This document shows positions 1-13,285 of a stretch of DNA of 64,000 bases, one piece after another; the first letter of the stretch is position 1; each line of letters opens with the position of its first letter. The stretch comes from Mugil cephalus (Eukaryota > Chordata > Actinopteri > Mugiliformes > Mugilidae). The DNA lies in contig NC_061789.1 of NCBI RefSeq assembly GCF_022458985.1, positions 17,764,357-17,828,356 on the forward strand, in the 5' to 3' direction. Both the position numbers and the translations under genes were made by a program. The notes beneath the pieces are model-generated. The model was not told the origin of the DNA, did no database searches, and was given only the letters and a program-made list of their open reading frames with translations.

Positions 1-1513
1 CGGAGGCAGAATTGGTGTATTTGTGCAGCACAAAAAGAACGGTTGAACACGGCTGAAAAGGAGAAAAATAGTGGTGAGAGCTTTCATTAAATCGCCGTCA
101 AATAGAAAATAAAGTTGAAAGAAATCAAAGGCACTGGTCTTCCTTTAAAAAGAAAAAAAAAAAGTTCAAATAATTTCACATCGGTGGTGTAAATATAGAC
201 ATCTTAACTCCTGATAAAAGGAAAGGAGTGCGCCGGTTTTCTTTCAGCAGAAATTGAATGTTGACTTTTCCACAGCACGCAGCCGCACCTTTGGCTCAGA
301 GAGCGTGAATCGCACCGGTGGCATTTTGACTGCAGAAAGAGCCCATTACCATCTCATGTTGCTCTTCTCTGGGTCCACACTTTTAGCTTATCCGTCCAAG
401 GTGGCGGAAATGGAAAGGGGCCGTGCAGTTTCTCCCCTTTTTCTCTACCACTTCTCAACTTCCCTGCCCCGAAGGAGATCCCTATCTGAGGCGAATTTCA
501 AAAATTCACTTGGATGCTCGACGGAATATCAGAGATATGAAGGTACAAGGAGAAGAGGAGGAAACTTTATACTTTTTTCCCCCCAGACAGACATAGCGGT
601 GTGCACATAGGCATAATACACATATATTCGCTTTTTTTTTTCTGCCTTGAGCCCTAACAGTCTCCTTCAGAAAGGAGAAAGTGGACAAAGGACTGGGAGC
701 CTGATAACGCTTCTCATCAAATCTCATTTTAATATTCTGCTGTTGCAAAGGAGAGCTCTGAAAGAGGAAAGAAGCGGCGGCGGAGACGAAACGAGACGAT
801 GAGTGGAAAATGAAAGATAAGATGAAGTGAATGAAGGAGGCTGAGGGAGAGAGGGAGAGAAAGCAGATAAGTCATAGCTAGTTTTTGTGCTGTGAACAAT
901 TTTACAGCTCCGAGGCAATTTTGTGAGGAGGAACACTCTTTAATAAGCCCAATTGTGCGATTGGCCTAATGTGAAATTGAAATGCGGCAGTGCGCGCCAG
1001 TGCTGGCACGCACCACAATACCAAACTGTAATGGAATAGTGCTCCAAATTAACACTCTATGAAATTAGTTATGTCTGCCATGACACTAAACGCTGGTGGG
1101 GAGCTGTCGGAGAGTATTGCACACATTGTCTGCCATCAGGAACCAATAACCCACCTGTCGCCTGTTCCTCTAACTCAGAATAAACAGCCTTCCTCTGGAT
1201 CCACGAGGTCAAGATCTTCAGCTCCACTGGAATACCTGCTAATGCCTATTGAGACGCTGGAGGCAGCTACTGTTCATGCACTATCTAATAATGTGCGGGG
1301 CTGGATGGAGTTCAAAGTGCGCTGTGACGCACTAACGGTTTTCCAAGTATCTTTGGGCCGTTGCCACTGTGAAATGAACAGGCAGTTATAAGCAAGGCCT
1401 TGTCACAGCACAATCAAGAGTGAATGTAAGAACGTGAATTTAACAGAAATATGCCAGGTGAGACAAAAAAAAGGCTGATTCTTAACGTGTCTGCACAAGA
1501 GAGTCCCTAATAC

Positions 1514-1906
1514 AGGAGTCGTCAATGTTTTTCAGGCCAACGTCCTCCAAACAGATGGAGAGATTAAGTAGGGACCCCCTACCTAGTATATGTGTTCTAT
1601 ATTAAATTTGACCCAGTGTTATTTATAAATATACAGTACTATTATCATTTTGCATTTAATCTAAAACTATCCGTTTACTAAAATCCGTTGGATTCGTTAA
1701 CGTGTATTCAAAGAAATTTAAATTTGTGGGGGGAAATATATATATATATACACACACACATATATATATATATACACACACACATATATATATATATATA
1801 CACACAAAAAAAAAAGTCTAATCAACCAAAGATTTTGCGACCCCTCCGCAGTGCCTCTGCAGACCCCCGAGTGGTCATGGACCCCCTATTATAGACCTAT
1901 GCCCTA
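1514..1906. repeat. Decayed dispersed repeat, probably a non-autonomous hAT-like DNA element
   Basis: The segment follows, with many changes, the layout of a common fish interspersed repeat that I recognise from memory. It has a GTC(C/G)TCAA-type left end, repeated 'gaccccct' blocks near 1575 and 1880, an internal AT-rich part, and a right end rich in 'gacccc(c/t)'. A TA/CA microsatellite has grown in the middle. No coding capacity remains. The exact ends and the family are uncertain, and no target-site duplication is clear. Confidence 0.4.
1737..1804. repeat. Compound (TA)n(CA)n microsatellite
   Basis: Alternating runs of TA and CA dinucleotides are directly visible. They lie inside the decayed repeat described for 1514-1906 and end next to an A-rich tract. 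Short frames through this run are simple-repeat artefacts. Confidence 0.9.
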
Positions 1907-2439
1907 GTGAAACAAGAGTATCAATCATTTCCAACTTCCCCCAAAACACCATTTGTTTATGTCAAGTGTCCAGCAACATTAGGAATTATGCCTTTTGTCC
2001 ATCAGGGGAAAACAGAGGAAGGGGTGTGACATCACAAGAGGGAGGTAGAGTGGTTGAATGGTTGTTTCTTTTAACAACATTAACCAACTCCTAATCAAGT
2101 ATTTTTTTTCCTCTTCTTTAACTGATTAACTAGTTGTTTGGAAGGCACAGAAACAATGCTATTATTCTGTTAACAGCAGGATGAGATTACACAAGCAATT
2201 TAGAAGGAAAATGGTACACTTTAAAGAAAAACTTTCCAACATATCCTTCCTTTTATGGACGTTCTGTCACGTATGGCATCAAGGTGGTTCGTCCCTATAG
2301 AGAAAAGAGACAGGGAAGAGCATAGAGGACATTTCCAGTGGTACAAAGAGACTAATCAATGCTTATAAACCATGTCGCAGACTAACAAAGGACAATGAGC
2401 GGGCAAGTGAGTGAGCGCCGGGCTGGCGCCAAGAGACAG

Positions 2440-2560
2440 AGAGCCGGCATCAATCATGACAAGCATCAATCACCCTCGGCTTTGATTGACTCCGCCGTTG
2501 AAGATATCTTTGCGGGGACTCTGCCTGTCACCACAGTAATGATGATTTAAAGCAGGGATT
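2440..2560. promoter_or_regulatory. Candidate enhancer-like island with clustered PBX/HOX-type sites
   Basis: Two copies of ATCAATCA (2449-2456 and 2465-2472) are the reverse complement of the PBX-HOX consensus TGATTGAT. A TGATTGAC follows at 2483-2490, so three related sites sit within 42 bases. The surrounding sequence is less repetitive than its neighbours. Function is inferred from motif clustering only. Confidence 0.25.
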
Positions 2561-4806
2561 TTCCCCCAGGGAAGTTGTTTATGTTGTGAGACTCCCTTGG
2601 ATCTCGATGCCTGCTAAATCAAGTGTACACGTTGAGTCCAATATCCATGTTCTTATTTTGCCATTTGGCTGTGGTTAATATGCCGAACCGATCGATTTGC
2701 AGAATAGAGCCCCCTTAAGATGTGTTTACACTCTAAAAGCCTGTCGCTCCCTTAGAAGCACAGATTCAATTCTTTTCAGATTAAATAAAGCTGATGACTG
2801 CCCGCACAACATTGATCTGGATTGTTTGCTGCTGTGGGAAGCCGACATGGAAGCGTCTGCTATGACAGTTTTGCCCATTTCGGTGGCGTATAATTAATGC
2901 GGGGGTGTATGAGAGACAGGAGGCATATTTTAGAAATGAGTGGGAAAGTCATGGCGGGTGTGAAACAACAATCCAAACCCCAAAGAGAAAAAAAAAATGC
3001 TTGATTTCTAATCTAAATCAGTTGGTTGGGCCCTGATTCGACTGTTGATTAACTACTTAATTAACTGAATAATCATTTCGGTACTCCTTTAAAGTTAATG
3101 TGGCAGTTTCTTTTTAATGTAATGTTTCTTTTAAAATGAGAATACCTGAGACTCAGCAGGGACTTTTGAAATGATTCCCTGCTGAACGGTTATCTAAATC
3201 CTTGGATTTAGGAAAGCTTTGATTCCCACCAACCTCCGTGTCTTCTCTGTGAGCTTCCTCCTAAATCCATTGATCAGTATCACTCCCCTCCCGAGACTTC
3301 TCAGGTGGCTCTGTCTTTCACATACGCTCAGGATCATACCTGGCCCTGCTCCCCCCACCACCACCACCACCAGAGAGGAGCTCAAATCCCTCAAGGGTCA
3401 CTCTCATTACAGCGAGGGGACCGTCTAATCTTGCTCCTGTATACTTCCTTCTACTTTAGCCGGAATGAGAGAGGAAGGCCCTTATCTCCAATGATGAATT
3501 TACTCTAAAAAGGGAAAAGTAAAAGGGGAAAATCAATGGAGCACAGTTGCTCTGAGGTGGTGTGTGTGTGTCTGTGTGTGTGGGGCGGAGGGGAGAAGGC
3601 TAAATGAAATGGAGATATTCAGTGAGCGTAGCGCGCAGTGCTCTGGGGTGAAGTGTGCGACTCCCTCGGGAGGGCAGCGGGGTGAAGGGGAGATGTGTAA
3701 TGGAGCTCGAGTGACTTATCGGCTGGGTCCGGCAGTCGATGGGTTTGTTTATATTGACTGAGGCTCCAGGTCCACTTGATATTTGAATAGTGAGAGACAG
3801 GAGGACGAGGGAGAAGGAGAAAGGGAGGAGGCTGATGGCATTTACTTCCCTAAACAAACTCGCGTCTAGTCGAACACGGCCGAAAACAAAGGCTCAAGTT
3901 TTATCAGAAATCTAGCACTTGCCATCTGCCTTATATTGATGGCCGATTGTTTAAGTCAGTTTGAAGGGTGTTGCTGTTTAAGCGTGCAAGGAGATTTTAT
4001 TTTTATTTGTTCTTAGGGACCGTACCCTATTGGGTTTCTATTTCCTGTCACTAAAAAAACCTTAACCAGCATTGGCTGATTTTTCTGAGCCGATATTTGG
4101 AGCCGATACTGCTTTTTCTCCCTCCATTTACGTGATAAAAATGAGACAATGGTGACAGATGTTCCAAGTCTTTAACCAAAACCATAAACATTTATTGAAC
4201 TCAAAGAACTCTGGGGTCAAAATGAAGTCCAAAGTGGGCGGAGCAACGCAGGCACCATTTTGGATGAGCTTTACGGATATTCCAAATATGGATCGTTTCA
4301 CTGGAACAAAATATATATGTACTGGTGAATTAAAATCATGAAATAATTAGTTATAAATTAGTATACCTTGTTACATTACAATTGTCCAAGCCGTTAGTAG
4401 TTAGTAGTAAAAACTCAGCTTTTAATATTTGTCGGATACGTTTTCAATCCTGGAGTGATATCTACATTTCTTCAGTGTACCCCCGAAACATTTCTCCAGA
4501 AATGTCTTTGAAGCGGCCTTGTGCACACACTTGGAATAAAATTGTCTGATTCCTAAATGTTGCCATACCCATGGTTAGTTTTATCAAGCCAGCCAAGAAT
4601 GTGCAACATTTAAAGAAACTACTGTAATTTGCATTTCTCCTTCTGGTCGAACATCAAGCTAATTTGTACCAAACCAGCCTCTCTACTGAACAGAGGCAGA
4701 GAGTAATTACTTTGCAGTGCTATCTGTAAATTCCGGTGTTAAATAAATCACAGTTTGCTGATAAATATCTTATATATATATATTTGTTTCTCTTATTTTT
4801 ATGCAG

Positions 4807-7229
4807 GTCTTCAGTCTGATTTAGAACCAGCCAACCTGGAGGTAAAGCTCGCAGAGAGTCCCAGGAGCTCAGTTATGCTGACGCCGGTATCTGAGGTTTC
4901 CTCCGTGGAGCTGGTCACCCTCTCCCCTCCGCAGATCTCGCCTTCCTCACATGTTTCTGAGACGGCATCGGACACCAGTGCCCCCGAGGCCCCGGAGGCT
5001 GCAGAGGCCGCGGAGGCCGAGGATCCAACCAATGAGTCGGGCAGCCGCGCGGACACGTCCAGCACGAACGGGGAGCCGCACCCGGATGACGACAAAGACC
5101 CCAAGAAGAGCAAAGCTCACCTCCACTGTCCTGTTTGTAAAGTCACAGTCAACTCCGCCTCGCAACTGGAAGCACATAACAGCGGTGAGAACGTCATGTG
5201 ACCCTCTAAAAGCTTACACGTTCCTCTTAAGGTTATTTTTGGTTCGGCGCGATCGGAGAAGGGCCTGTAACATTCATTTTGCATGATATTACAAGCCTGT
5301 AAACTCCCTGCTGTCTCCACCAGGTACAAAGCACAAACTGATGCTGGAGGGTCACAGTGTTCTGCCGCGGCGTAGGGGTAAAGTGGTGGCGGCTCGCGCC
5401 ACCTGCAAGAGCAAGCGGTTGGGAAGCAAAGGCAGCGTCGGGGTGCCCAGCAAGAACTTCCAGTGTGAAGTGTGTGAGATCTTTGTGAACTCTGAGACCC
5501 AACTGAGCCAGGTGAAAGAAATATTGCATATACAGTATGACTGAATGACTGTGTAGCCTATTCTTTAGACTGGGAATTGTGTCAAAACTGTCCACTTTGC
5601 ATAAGAGATGGGAAAAAATCTTCATCAAAAATTCTTATTAAATTTGAGTGAGTGGCTACACAAATTATTATGAAAAAAGACATGGTGGCACATTGATGTT
5701 TTTATTGATATTGTAACACTAAGTCAAAAAATTATTTAGGTAATTATGCTATCAGGCTAATGTTATTACCCTTGTTGGACCATGTGGTGCACTAAAGATC
5801 CGACAGGTTTTCTGCCGTAAAGTAGGACTTTAGAGGACACGAGAGCGAACACTCGGGGACCTTTCCATCCTTCAAGTTGAAATATGAAATGAAAGATGGG
5901 GAGAGAAAACGGGGACTCGGGGAAGTCCTGCAGATTTGTCAAGGCATACGAAGTGAGAGCGCCGCTAACACGATAGGATTTTGTTCAAAAGGGCACAGAA
6001 GTGCTGTTGACTCCGCGGGGAAAAGCACTCTAGCCAAATCATGACAAGGAGTGGAGAAAATTGTTGCATATAATTACCTCGCCTCCGCAGACAGACGATA
6101 TGACCTTAGAATTAATCAGAAAACAGAGCTGCCTTCGCGTAGTTAGAGATTACCTTGTGTGCTGCAACTTGGACCGCACTGACCCGTGCGGTTAAAATCA
6201 CAAAACAAAAAAGGAGGCGTATCACAGAGACCAATATGGGCGATGGGATCTTAAAACCCTTACTCGGTCTACAAGACAATTTTAGTGTGAGCTCACATCA
6301 GAGCAGCAGTTTCATTTACAGCCGCGTGAATGAAGCCATTCAAGTCGGGGAGTGAGCCCGGAGTACATTCAAGCCGCTGTTTTTCAGCAGATATCATCTC
6401 ATGCTTTAACGAGCTCCTGCCAGAATGGCGGTAAATTTACTACTCATTACCGAACGCTTGTAATGCCTCCCGTGTTTGCGCCGGCTGTATCGACGCTGAA
6501 CCAGGTTGGGAAGGTCATTTCTCTGCATGCTAGGGTCATCAAGTACCACATCTGTGTCGTGGAGTCGTCTGTGCTGGAGTGGAATGTGGAAAAGACACGG
6601 GATGCGCTGGCGCGCGAGAGCCGTGCACATTCGGGCTGCCTTTAGCTTTAAATGCATTCCAGCGGTATTACATACACATCCACTATCCTGGGAGGACGTG
6701 AGCTGCTAAGTACCGCAGCCAGACAAGGAGTGCGGCAGCGGTAGAAAGTAATGTGATGTAATTCCCGTGCACCTCCGTCATATTCAGTGTGTAACCATTA
6801 TTAATTCAGCAGATAACTTTCAAAGTTGTTCCACCGCGGCACAACAGATGCTTATTAGCTTGCTAATGGCATTTCTCCTGGTCTCCGTAGCACATGAACA
6901 GCAGAAGGCACAAGGATAGGCTGGCCGGAAAACCACCCAAACCCAAATTCACCCCCCACAGCAAGAGCCAGCCGAGCTCCAGCTTAGCGGTAAGTCTGAG
7001 CAACAAAGAGGCGGACAAACAAAACAATGTCACGCAAATATGCACGCATGCACACACGCGCTCGGGGAAGACAAACAAGCCGTAATTGCCTTTTTCTTAC
7101 AGCAGATATGCTTAAACGTGCTGTACACATTTGCACAAGCTGGAATAAATTCAGTGTAGCTTGTAACGGCCTTTTAAACGGCCGCTTTAATTTATCTCTG
7201 TTGCAGTTAACTCGTTTGACCCAGGCCCC

Positions 7230-7274
<45 letters not shown>

Positions 7275-10245
7275 ACAGCTCACATTACGTTGCACTTAGG
7301 AGGCTTGTGTGCCTGCGCTGTCACAGAGGTTAAGCACACTTTTGTACTCATTGAGTCCCCTACCCCTGAGACAGGTCTAAAATAGTCCCGCTCTCCTCAC
7401 TGACCAGCTCTGACAACAGCAGCCTGAATCAGCACTCCGGATGAATCACTTCTCTGCTCCTGTCATTTACACACCTCCTCCCCATCTCTCCTCCTCCTCC
7501 TCCTCCTCCTCCTCTTCCTCCTCTTCCTCCTCCTCCGTCCTACAGAACGTGAGATGGAGTGGCTATGCAGGCGTGGCTGTGTCTGCCATGAAGAAAGCGT
7601 TCAGCCAGTACAACCTCACCTCCCTCTCCTCGCAGGTCAGTGGCAGGAGAGGCGGGGAATGTGGTTGGATTGGTGGGCGAGAGCTTCATCTGGCTGAACT
7701 TTAGGCCTGGCCACGGGCAGGGGACTGGGCATATAGCAATTAAAAAGAAAAAAAAAAAGATGTTTACTTTAAAGGGATTGTTCAGATTTGTTAACATTTT
7801 TTTTGTTTGTTTTTGTCATAACGTGCATCTTACTCATTTTCATATTGTCACTCATGGGGCTTTATTGGCAAATGGCCAATAGATACAACACATGCAAATT
7901 AAGAAAACGTCTTCATCGGTTTGACAACAAAATAAAATACTGTAAATGCTCACAAAGCCACGGAATAGTCACAGTTTATGTAGAAATACACTGTATGTAG
8001 GATTCCAAGAAGGGATGAAAGGGCTCGGAATAAATGTTTAACCTCCTGAGACCCAAGCTTCAGTTTGGTCTGTGTTTTAATATCTTAATTTGGGATCAGT
8101 AGGATCTAAGATGTATAAAAACTAAGCATCATCTTTGAACAGGAAATAGTAGTTTTTGGAAAAAAACAATGTCCTCATATGTGGATGATGGGATTATTTC
8201 ATTATTGATATTATGAAGAAGTTATCAATGTGTAACAAAATATGAAACTGTTTATTTTAATACCTGTACATGGCTCAGCAAAGACAGAACAATGAAGTCC
8301 TAACATCCTCACTTGCTAATTAGCAATGTTGTGGCTCATTGCTATTGATAAAATTTGTTAAATTTTCATATCAAATTAGAAACATTAATGAGAATAAATA
8401 AATAAGTTAAATAAGTAAGCTGTAAAATTCAATGATGCTTTCTACCTATGGTGGCACCGACTAGTGACCCTTTTCTACCACTAGATGGCAGACTAAAGGG
8501 TCCACTAATGAGGGCAACAGGTTTAAATGAAGCAGAATAAGTTGTGATAAAACCAAAAACTTAATGTCCCCATGTGAGGACGCGGGGTCTCAGGAGGTTA
8601 AACATCTCTGATCTGCAAATGAATTGTGCATTTGAGGAGGTTATTTGGACGTCATGGATGTTAGACTAAAATAAATCAACAAAAGTCACAAAGCTTTGGA
8701 CGTCTCAGTGTTTCTGTATATGCTCGTGTTGTGAGTATTTATTACAGCGCACTCCTTCTCAAGCCGATGACGACGTCTTAACTTGTTTGTGTTTTGTCTG
8801 TTCGCGCGTTGTTTCTCTTAAGCTGCGGTTACGCTGAGCTCTCTCGGCCTTCATATGTAGTGCTTAAATGGCTTTCATGGGCTCATCGTTTAATTGAATG
8901 TAGCATTAGCAAATGTGCTGTGTGTGATTTATTTAGATCCTGCCACCTGGTCTTATGTGAAACAAAAAAAAAAGAAAACAAAAACAAAAACAGCAGTGCG
9001 GAAAGGATAGATACTGCATCATGTTTTAAAATGCATAAACGATATCACATCTAAACTCATGTAATCCAAACTAGGACCAGTGAGTACAATATTCCATCTA
9101 CGGTTTACAAAAGTCTGATCTATCCTTTTAAAACTGGAGCTTCGTAGTTGTATACCCTGCAACTTAACCTTTGTCTTGATGAAAATGTCAGTTGTACGCA
9201 AGCTTGGGCAAATTCATATTTTGTAGATTTGAGTGAAAAAAATAAATAAATAGTGAATGCAACCCAAAAAGCAAACAGACATCGAAATGAGCATTTGTTC
9301 AAATGTTAATGCGCTGTTACTTTTCAGTGCAACAGCTTCCGACTACAAATCTGAACGTGTTTTGTGGCAAATGCAAAAGTTTGAGGATTTAAAATGAAAG
9401 GAGAAAACGGTTACAAAAAAACAAGCCAGCTTACACCGCGTTCGTAGTCTGAAATGTCAGCTGGGAGGGAGGGGTGGATGTTGAGAGAAGAGCAGAAAGA
9501 TAAGGGGAACTATTAGAGGAATCTTCTTGTCTACTTGGCAGACAAGCAAAGCTAAAGCCCCCGCCTGCAACCTCAATGCAAATGTCACTGTCTGAAACGA
9601 AGCATCCTCTGGATAAGCCAGGGTTGGTTTGGAAACAAGCTTAAGGCTGTGTCAATCAGCCAAATGTCAGCGTGTTTTGAGTAGACGGTAAGGTGACCAC
9701 ACCTTTGCACGAGCCATGGTTACCAAATAAAACGTGCATTTGAAGTGTTTGTTGCATGGGTTGGCCATAAAAAAACAACAGATGCAATTTGCCCAGTGAA
9801 GCTTTTGCATACAACTGTGTCTGCGTGATGAGAGTTTGTGCAACAAACCATCAGGAATCGGGTTCTCTCTGGTTTTAGTATGAACGTGTATTCCTCTGCC
9901 GCAGCTCTGTGTGCAAGAACGGGCCATGGGTTTGGGAAACATGTTTGCCTGGTAAACATGCAGTCACTGTGTTCTTCTCTCACTTCTTGCTGTTCCCCCT
10001 CCTGTCTTCTCCAGACCAAACTGGCCTTGCAGAAGCAGCTGACCAAGAGTTTGACAACTGGCTTCCTGCCCAGCCCCCTCACCCCGCCAACTCTGTGCAC
10101 AGTGGCGACTAACCCGCTGGCTCTGCGCCACCCGGTGGGCACCACCACCTTCATCCAGACCCCATTCCTGGGCCCCGCACTATTCCGGCCCGCCCCGGGG
10201 CCGCTGCGGGCCACACACACACCCATCATCTTCTCCCCCTACTAA
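4807..10245 (+). CDS. znf385c: Zinc finger protein 385C (3' part, five exons)
   Basis: Coding exons: 4807-5184, 5324-5511, 6891-6989, 7546-7635 and 10015-10245 (stop TAA); all phases agree. The first visible exon encodes an acidic Ala/Glu/Ser-rich linker and then a matrin-type C2H2 finger, [17 protein letters not shown], completed across the splice by GTKH. The next finger, [16 protein letters not shown], is completed by [20 protein letters not shown], the conserved ZNF385-family pattern. The last exon encodes the family tail, starting [13 protein letters not shown] and ending in PIIFSPY. ZNF385 proteins are nuclear and their U1-like fingers are thought to bind RNA or DNA. Paralogue choice (C rather than A, B or D) rests mainly on the neighbour nkiras2. 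The 90-base exon 7546-7635 keeps frame but I do not recognise its peptide from other family members; it may be a cassette exon. The 5' end is outside the window. Confidence 0.85.
7231..7276. repeat. (CA)n microsatellite
   Basis: A nearly perfect CA run in a znf385c intron, directly visible. Cys/Val- or His/Thr-repeat frames across it are artefacts. Confidence 0.95.
7488..7537. repeat. (TCC)n microsatellite next to a splice acceptor
   Basis: A TCC/TTCC run ends only about nine bases before the acceptor of the znf385c exon at 7546. It therefore forms most of that exon's polypyrimidine tract. Confidence 0.9.
8038..8601. mobile_element. Non-autonomous piggyBac-like DNA transposon (MITE)
   Basis: The segment is bounded by TTAA at 8038-8041 and 8598-8601, the target site used by piggyBac transposons. 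Just inside are perfect inverted repeats, CCTCCTGAGACCC at the left and GGGTCTCAGGAGG at the right. Counting flanking bases, the palindromic match spans 8034-8054 with 8585-8605 (21 bases). The interior of about 560 bases is AT-rich and has no transposase frame. It lies in the znf385c intron between exons 7546-7635 and 10015-10245. Perfect ends suggest a fairly recent insertion. Confidence 0.8.
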
Positions 10246-13200
10246 AGACCTGACCCACCTCCCCATGTGAGCTCCACCCCTGTCCCTTTACCAAATCCAA
10301 GGCCCTCCTTTAGTGTGACCCACACAACTAAGGCCACGCGCAAACTATGCAGCCCACCTGACTTAAAATGGGAAGAGTCCTGACGCTCGCCAGGCCATCA
10401 GGTCTGAGAGCTGTTCAGCTTATCATAAAGGCCAAGATCCCCCGTCATGCCTTCTTTCTGCTCCTCTTATAATGACCTAAGGAGCAGGACAGGCCTCCAG
10501 ACAGTGACTGGTGCTCTGAGGCCGCTTTTATAGCCATCTCATGGGTCGACATGGTTTGGATTATGGATATTAATGTGTAATTTATTAGAGAACAAATATA
10601 GACGTAGAAGTCTAGATGTATGTTTAGTGTGGTTGCCACAAAAATAAGGTCCCTTTACTTGATGCTCTTTTAAAAGAATTTTTATTTATTGGTTTGGAGG
10701 TACGAAGAAAAGTCATTATAGGTCATTAACGCAGCTGAACCAGAGCCATACCCGTATGGCTGCACAAGACAGTCCTGTCGATCAATGTTTTCAACCAACA
10801 CATGTGAAAGATCGTCTGAAGCCAAGTGCTGTGGCTTGGCGTCTTGGATATGGACCCATTCTTAACTTCTTAAGAACAACTCCTCATTGTGTGTGATACG
10901 TGGATCTATAGCTACATAGTGTTTGTCTATGTGGTAAAACCCCATTAGCACCGTTTTGCACCTCCAGCCCTCTGCCAAATAATGTTCCCCAAGCTCTTCT
11001 ATCTTTCTTTTGTAGTCACAGCCCTAGTCATAGCCCTCGGGATTTTTTTTTTTCTTTTCCTTTCCTATGTCCTCAGGATTAAGCACTCATTAAGGTCCAG
11101 AAAAGGTCAGCTTGTCAACTTGACTTTGTTTCACTTAGCAAATCTGTCTTCAGGTGATTTTTTTTTAATTATCATTATAATTATTATTATTATTGCTCCA
11201 GTGCATCATTCATGCAGCGCAACTTGAACATTATGTTCTTGCCATGCTAGCGGCGTGAAATCATTTCTGCAGCTATGGATGTCTTACGTTGCAAAACACC
11301 ACGATTTCCCTCCCCTCAACGACGGCTGTGCGTTTTTGTTTTTTTTTTCCTTCACCCCGCCACCGTCACCTCGCTTTGTTGCCCTTGATTTTCTCCGGCG
11401 TTATCTCGGCACGAGATGATGAGGAGCAAACGAAAGTGCTCTCCCAATGCACGCTCCCGATCGCACACATAATGAAAACACAATGGATAACTTGAAGACT
11501 TGATGGGATTGCTTGATGGGGAAAAGAAAAAAAAAAAAAAAAAAAGTTTGGATGACAGTGGGTGTGGGGAGGCTGCTCAGCCAGCATTTGATTGACATCC
11601 CGTTGCAGTGTCTCCGCACAGCGTGGGAGGGAACAAAGCACAGTGCCATGGCAACCACATTAAAAGCACCTTAAAACTGATTTACCTATAAAAGCAATGA
11701 AAATTGTGTTGATGTTCAGCTCTTTTTTTTTTTTTTTTTTTTTTTTTTGCTCTAAGTGTATGTTTTATTATCCCATGTCAATTTCAGTGTAAATTTTGCT
11801 TTGGAAAAAAAAAACAATCAGTTGAGAATGATCTGATAATGGATTTTCCATGATCAAGACACGTCTCACGTATAAAGCAATACATTCAGTATGTTTATGT
11901 TTATGATGTGTTTTCAGTGTTTCGGTGGCTTTATCTATTCTATACTGTACACTCCTGTAACAATGTATTATGTACTCCAACAGCCAAGGGCCAACTCCGA
12001 TTTGTCAGCGAAGAGTCATTCGAAATAATGGGTTGCCCCAGTGCTGCCCTTGATGCTTGACACTCACGGTCAGTCTCCACATGTTGTTCCATTTATAGCC
12101 GCTCATGCGCTTCAGAGAGGGTGCTTCAGCACCACACGGCATTGCTGTTTAACTTTTTAGTGGAGCCGGAGAACCTTTGTTTGACATCCGCTGAGCAAAA
12201 ACACTGTTAGGATGAAGTGTCACAAGTGCAACATCGACCGTCACATGCCCGTCCCCTTTCCCACCCCGGATATCTGCTGAAACTCACCCTCCCTCGCGCC
12301 AAAACAAACTCAAAAGGACTCGGACGGAGCGCGCTCATCCTCCTTCCTTCCACACTCAACTCATGCCCTCTTAAATTACAGTAATGGAGCGAACCCTATG
12401 CATTTCTCATAGTGCAATACGTGTAGTTGTGTGTGTGTGTGTGTGACGCAGCAGTGCCACCTGTCGTGAAAGCCCTGTAACTGCCATCCAGTGCTAGTGC
12501 TTCTGCATCATCTTTGATCCAGTGTACATTTCTGTTTAAGGACGCCCAAGCCTTTCTGGGCAGGCAAAAACCACCGCCATACTGATGTGATTACCCCCCG
12601 TCTCCCCCCTTCCCCCGGTCGCACTACTCAGTGAACCAACCAGCCTTTAAACGTCACTGTTTGTTTCCATTGGTGAGTGGGAACTCTGACCTGAAGTACT
12701 GAAACTTTTCTTAAAATAAAGAATCTAGAGAAGGCAATTATATGTAGAAATCATAGAGTAACTATAGAGAATTTAACAGAGTTGCTATTGTTATCTGTAT
12801 CATAAAACTGCTATCATAGAAGAGAGTAGAATATGTTATCGTAGGCTCTGTACGGCATACAGGGAAAGGAAAAAACGCTTTGCTTTCTTCTTTTGTTTCT
12901 CTATTTACGACATTTCTTTTTTTTTAAAGTACAGCAGAAAATATTTAAAATGATTTTTTTTTTTTTTTTTTTTTGAGTGTGCTTTTTTTTCCTCCTTGTT
13001 TGACAATGACTGAACTAATAATGAAATCCAAGGCCTTTTTTTGGACGATATCCTAAAGTCACATTAGCCAGGCCTTCTCAGGGGTGACAGGTTGAGCAAA
13101 TGCTAACATGACCATCCATTCAGGGTATCCCTCCATAGCTCTAGAGAGCAGGAAACACTGTACGCATGGATGGATTGACAGAAAAAAATAATAATTTAAA

Positions 13201-13285
13201 AAATAAAAAAAAAACACTTACAGTGCTGTACATTAGAGAGAAATGGGATGGTTTTTGGAAAATAAAGCTTTTAGAACTTGTAAAA
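10246..13285 (+). other. Probable znf385c 3' UTR with candidate poly(A) signals
   Basis: About 3 kb follows the znf385c stop without any supportable exon. Sequence is AT-rich with T-runs at about 11723-11748 and 12954-12974. Two AATAAA signals are visible, at 12715-12720 and 13261-13266; the latter would give a 3 kb 3' UTR. Transcript data are needed to say which is used. ORFs here are short and lack homology that I recognise. Confidence 0.5.

Larger units (their letters stand above)
1..4806. other. Non-coding DNA upstream of the first visible znf385c exon (probably intron)
   Basis: No exon could be supported here. The first visible znf385c exon begins at 4807 behind a pyrimidine-rich acceptor and opens in mid-codon, so 5' exons, including the first zinc finger usual for this family, should lie beyond the left edge. 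The stretch is AT-rich with short open frames that have no recognisable protein. It holds one decayed dispersed repeat near 1514-1906, a TA/CA microsatellite inside that repeat, and purine- or pyrimidine-rich patches near 780-860 and 3780-3840. Several less repetitive islands (about 2390-2600 and 2690-2900) have a base mix suggestive of conserved non-coding elements, but only alignment could show this. Confidence 0.6.

Noticed and set aside
7027-7299. Frames across the CA microsatellite
   Set aside because: Thr-His or Cys-Val repeats come from the simple repeat.
7441-7704. Possible repeat array or CRISPR-like pattern in TCC units
   Set aside because: It is a microsatellite without spacers in a vertebrate genome.
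9838-10014. N-terminal part of the open frame leading into the last znf385c exon
   Set aside because: It is intron sequence ending in a good acceptor at 10014; family sequence begins at TKLALQKQ.
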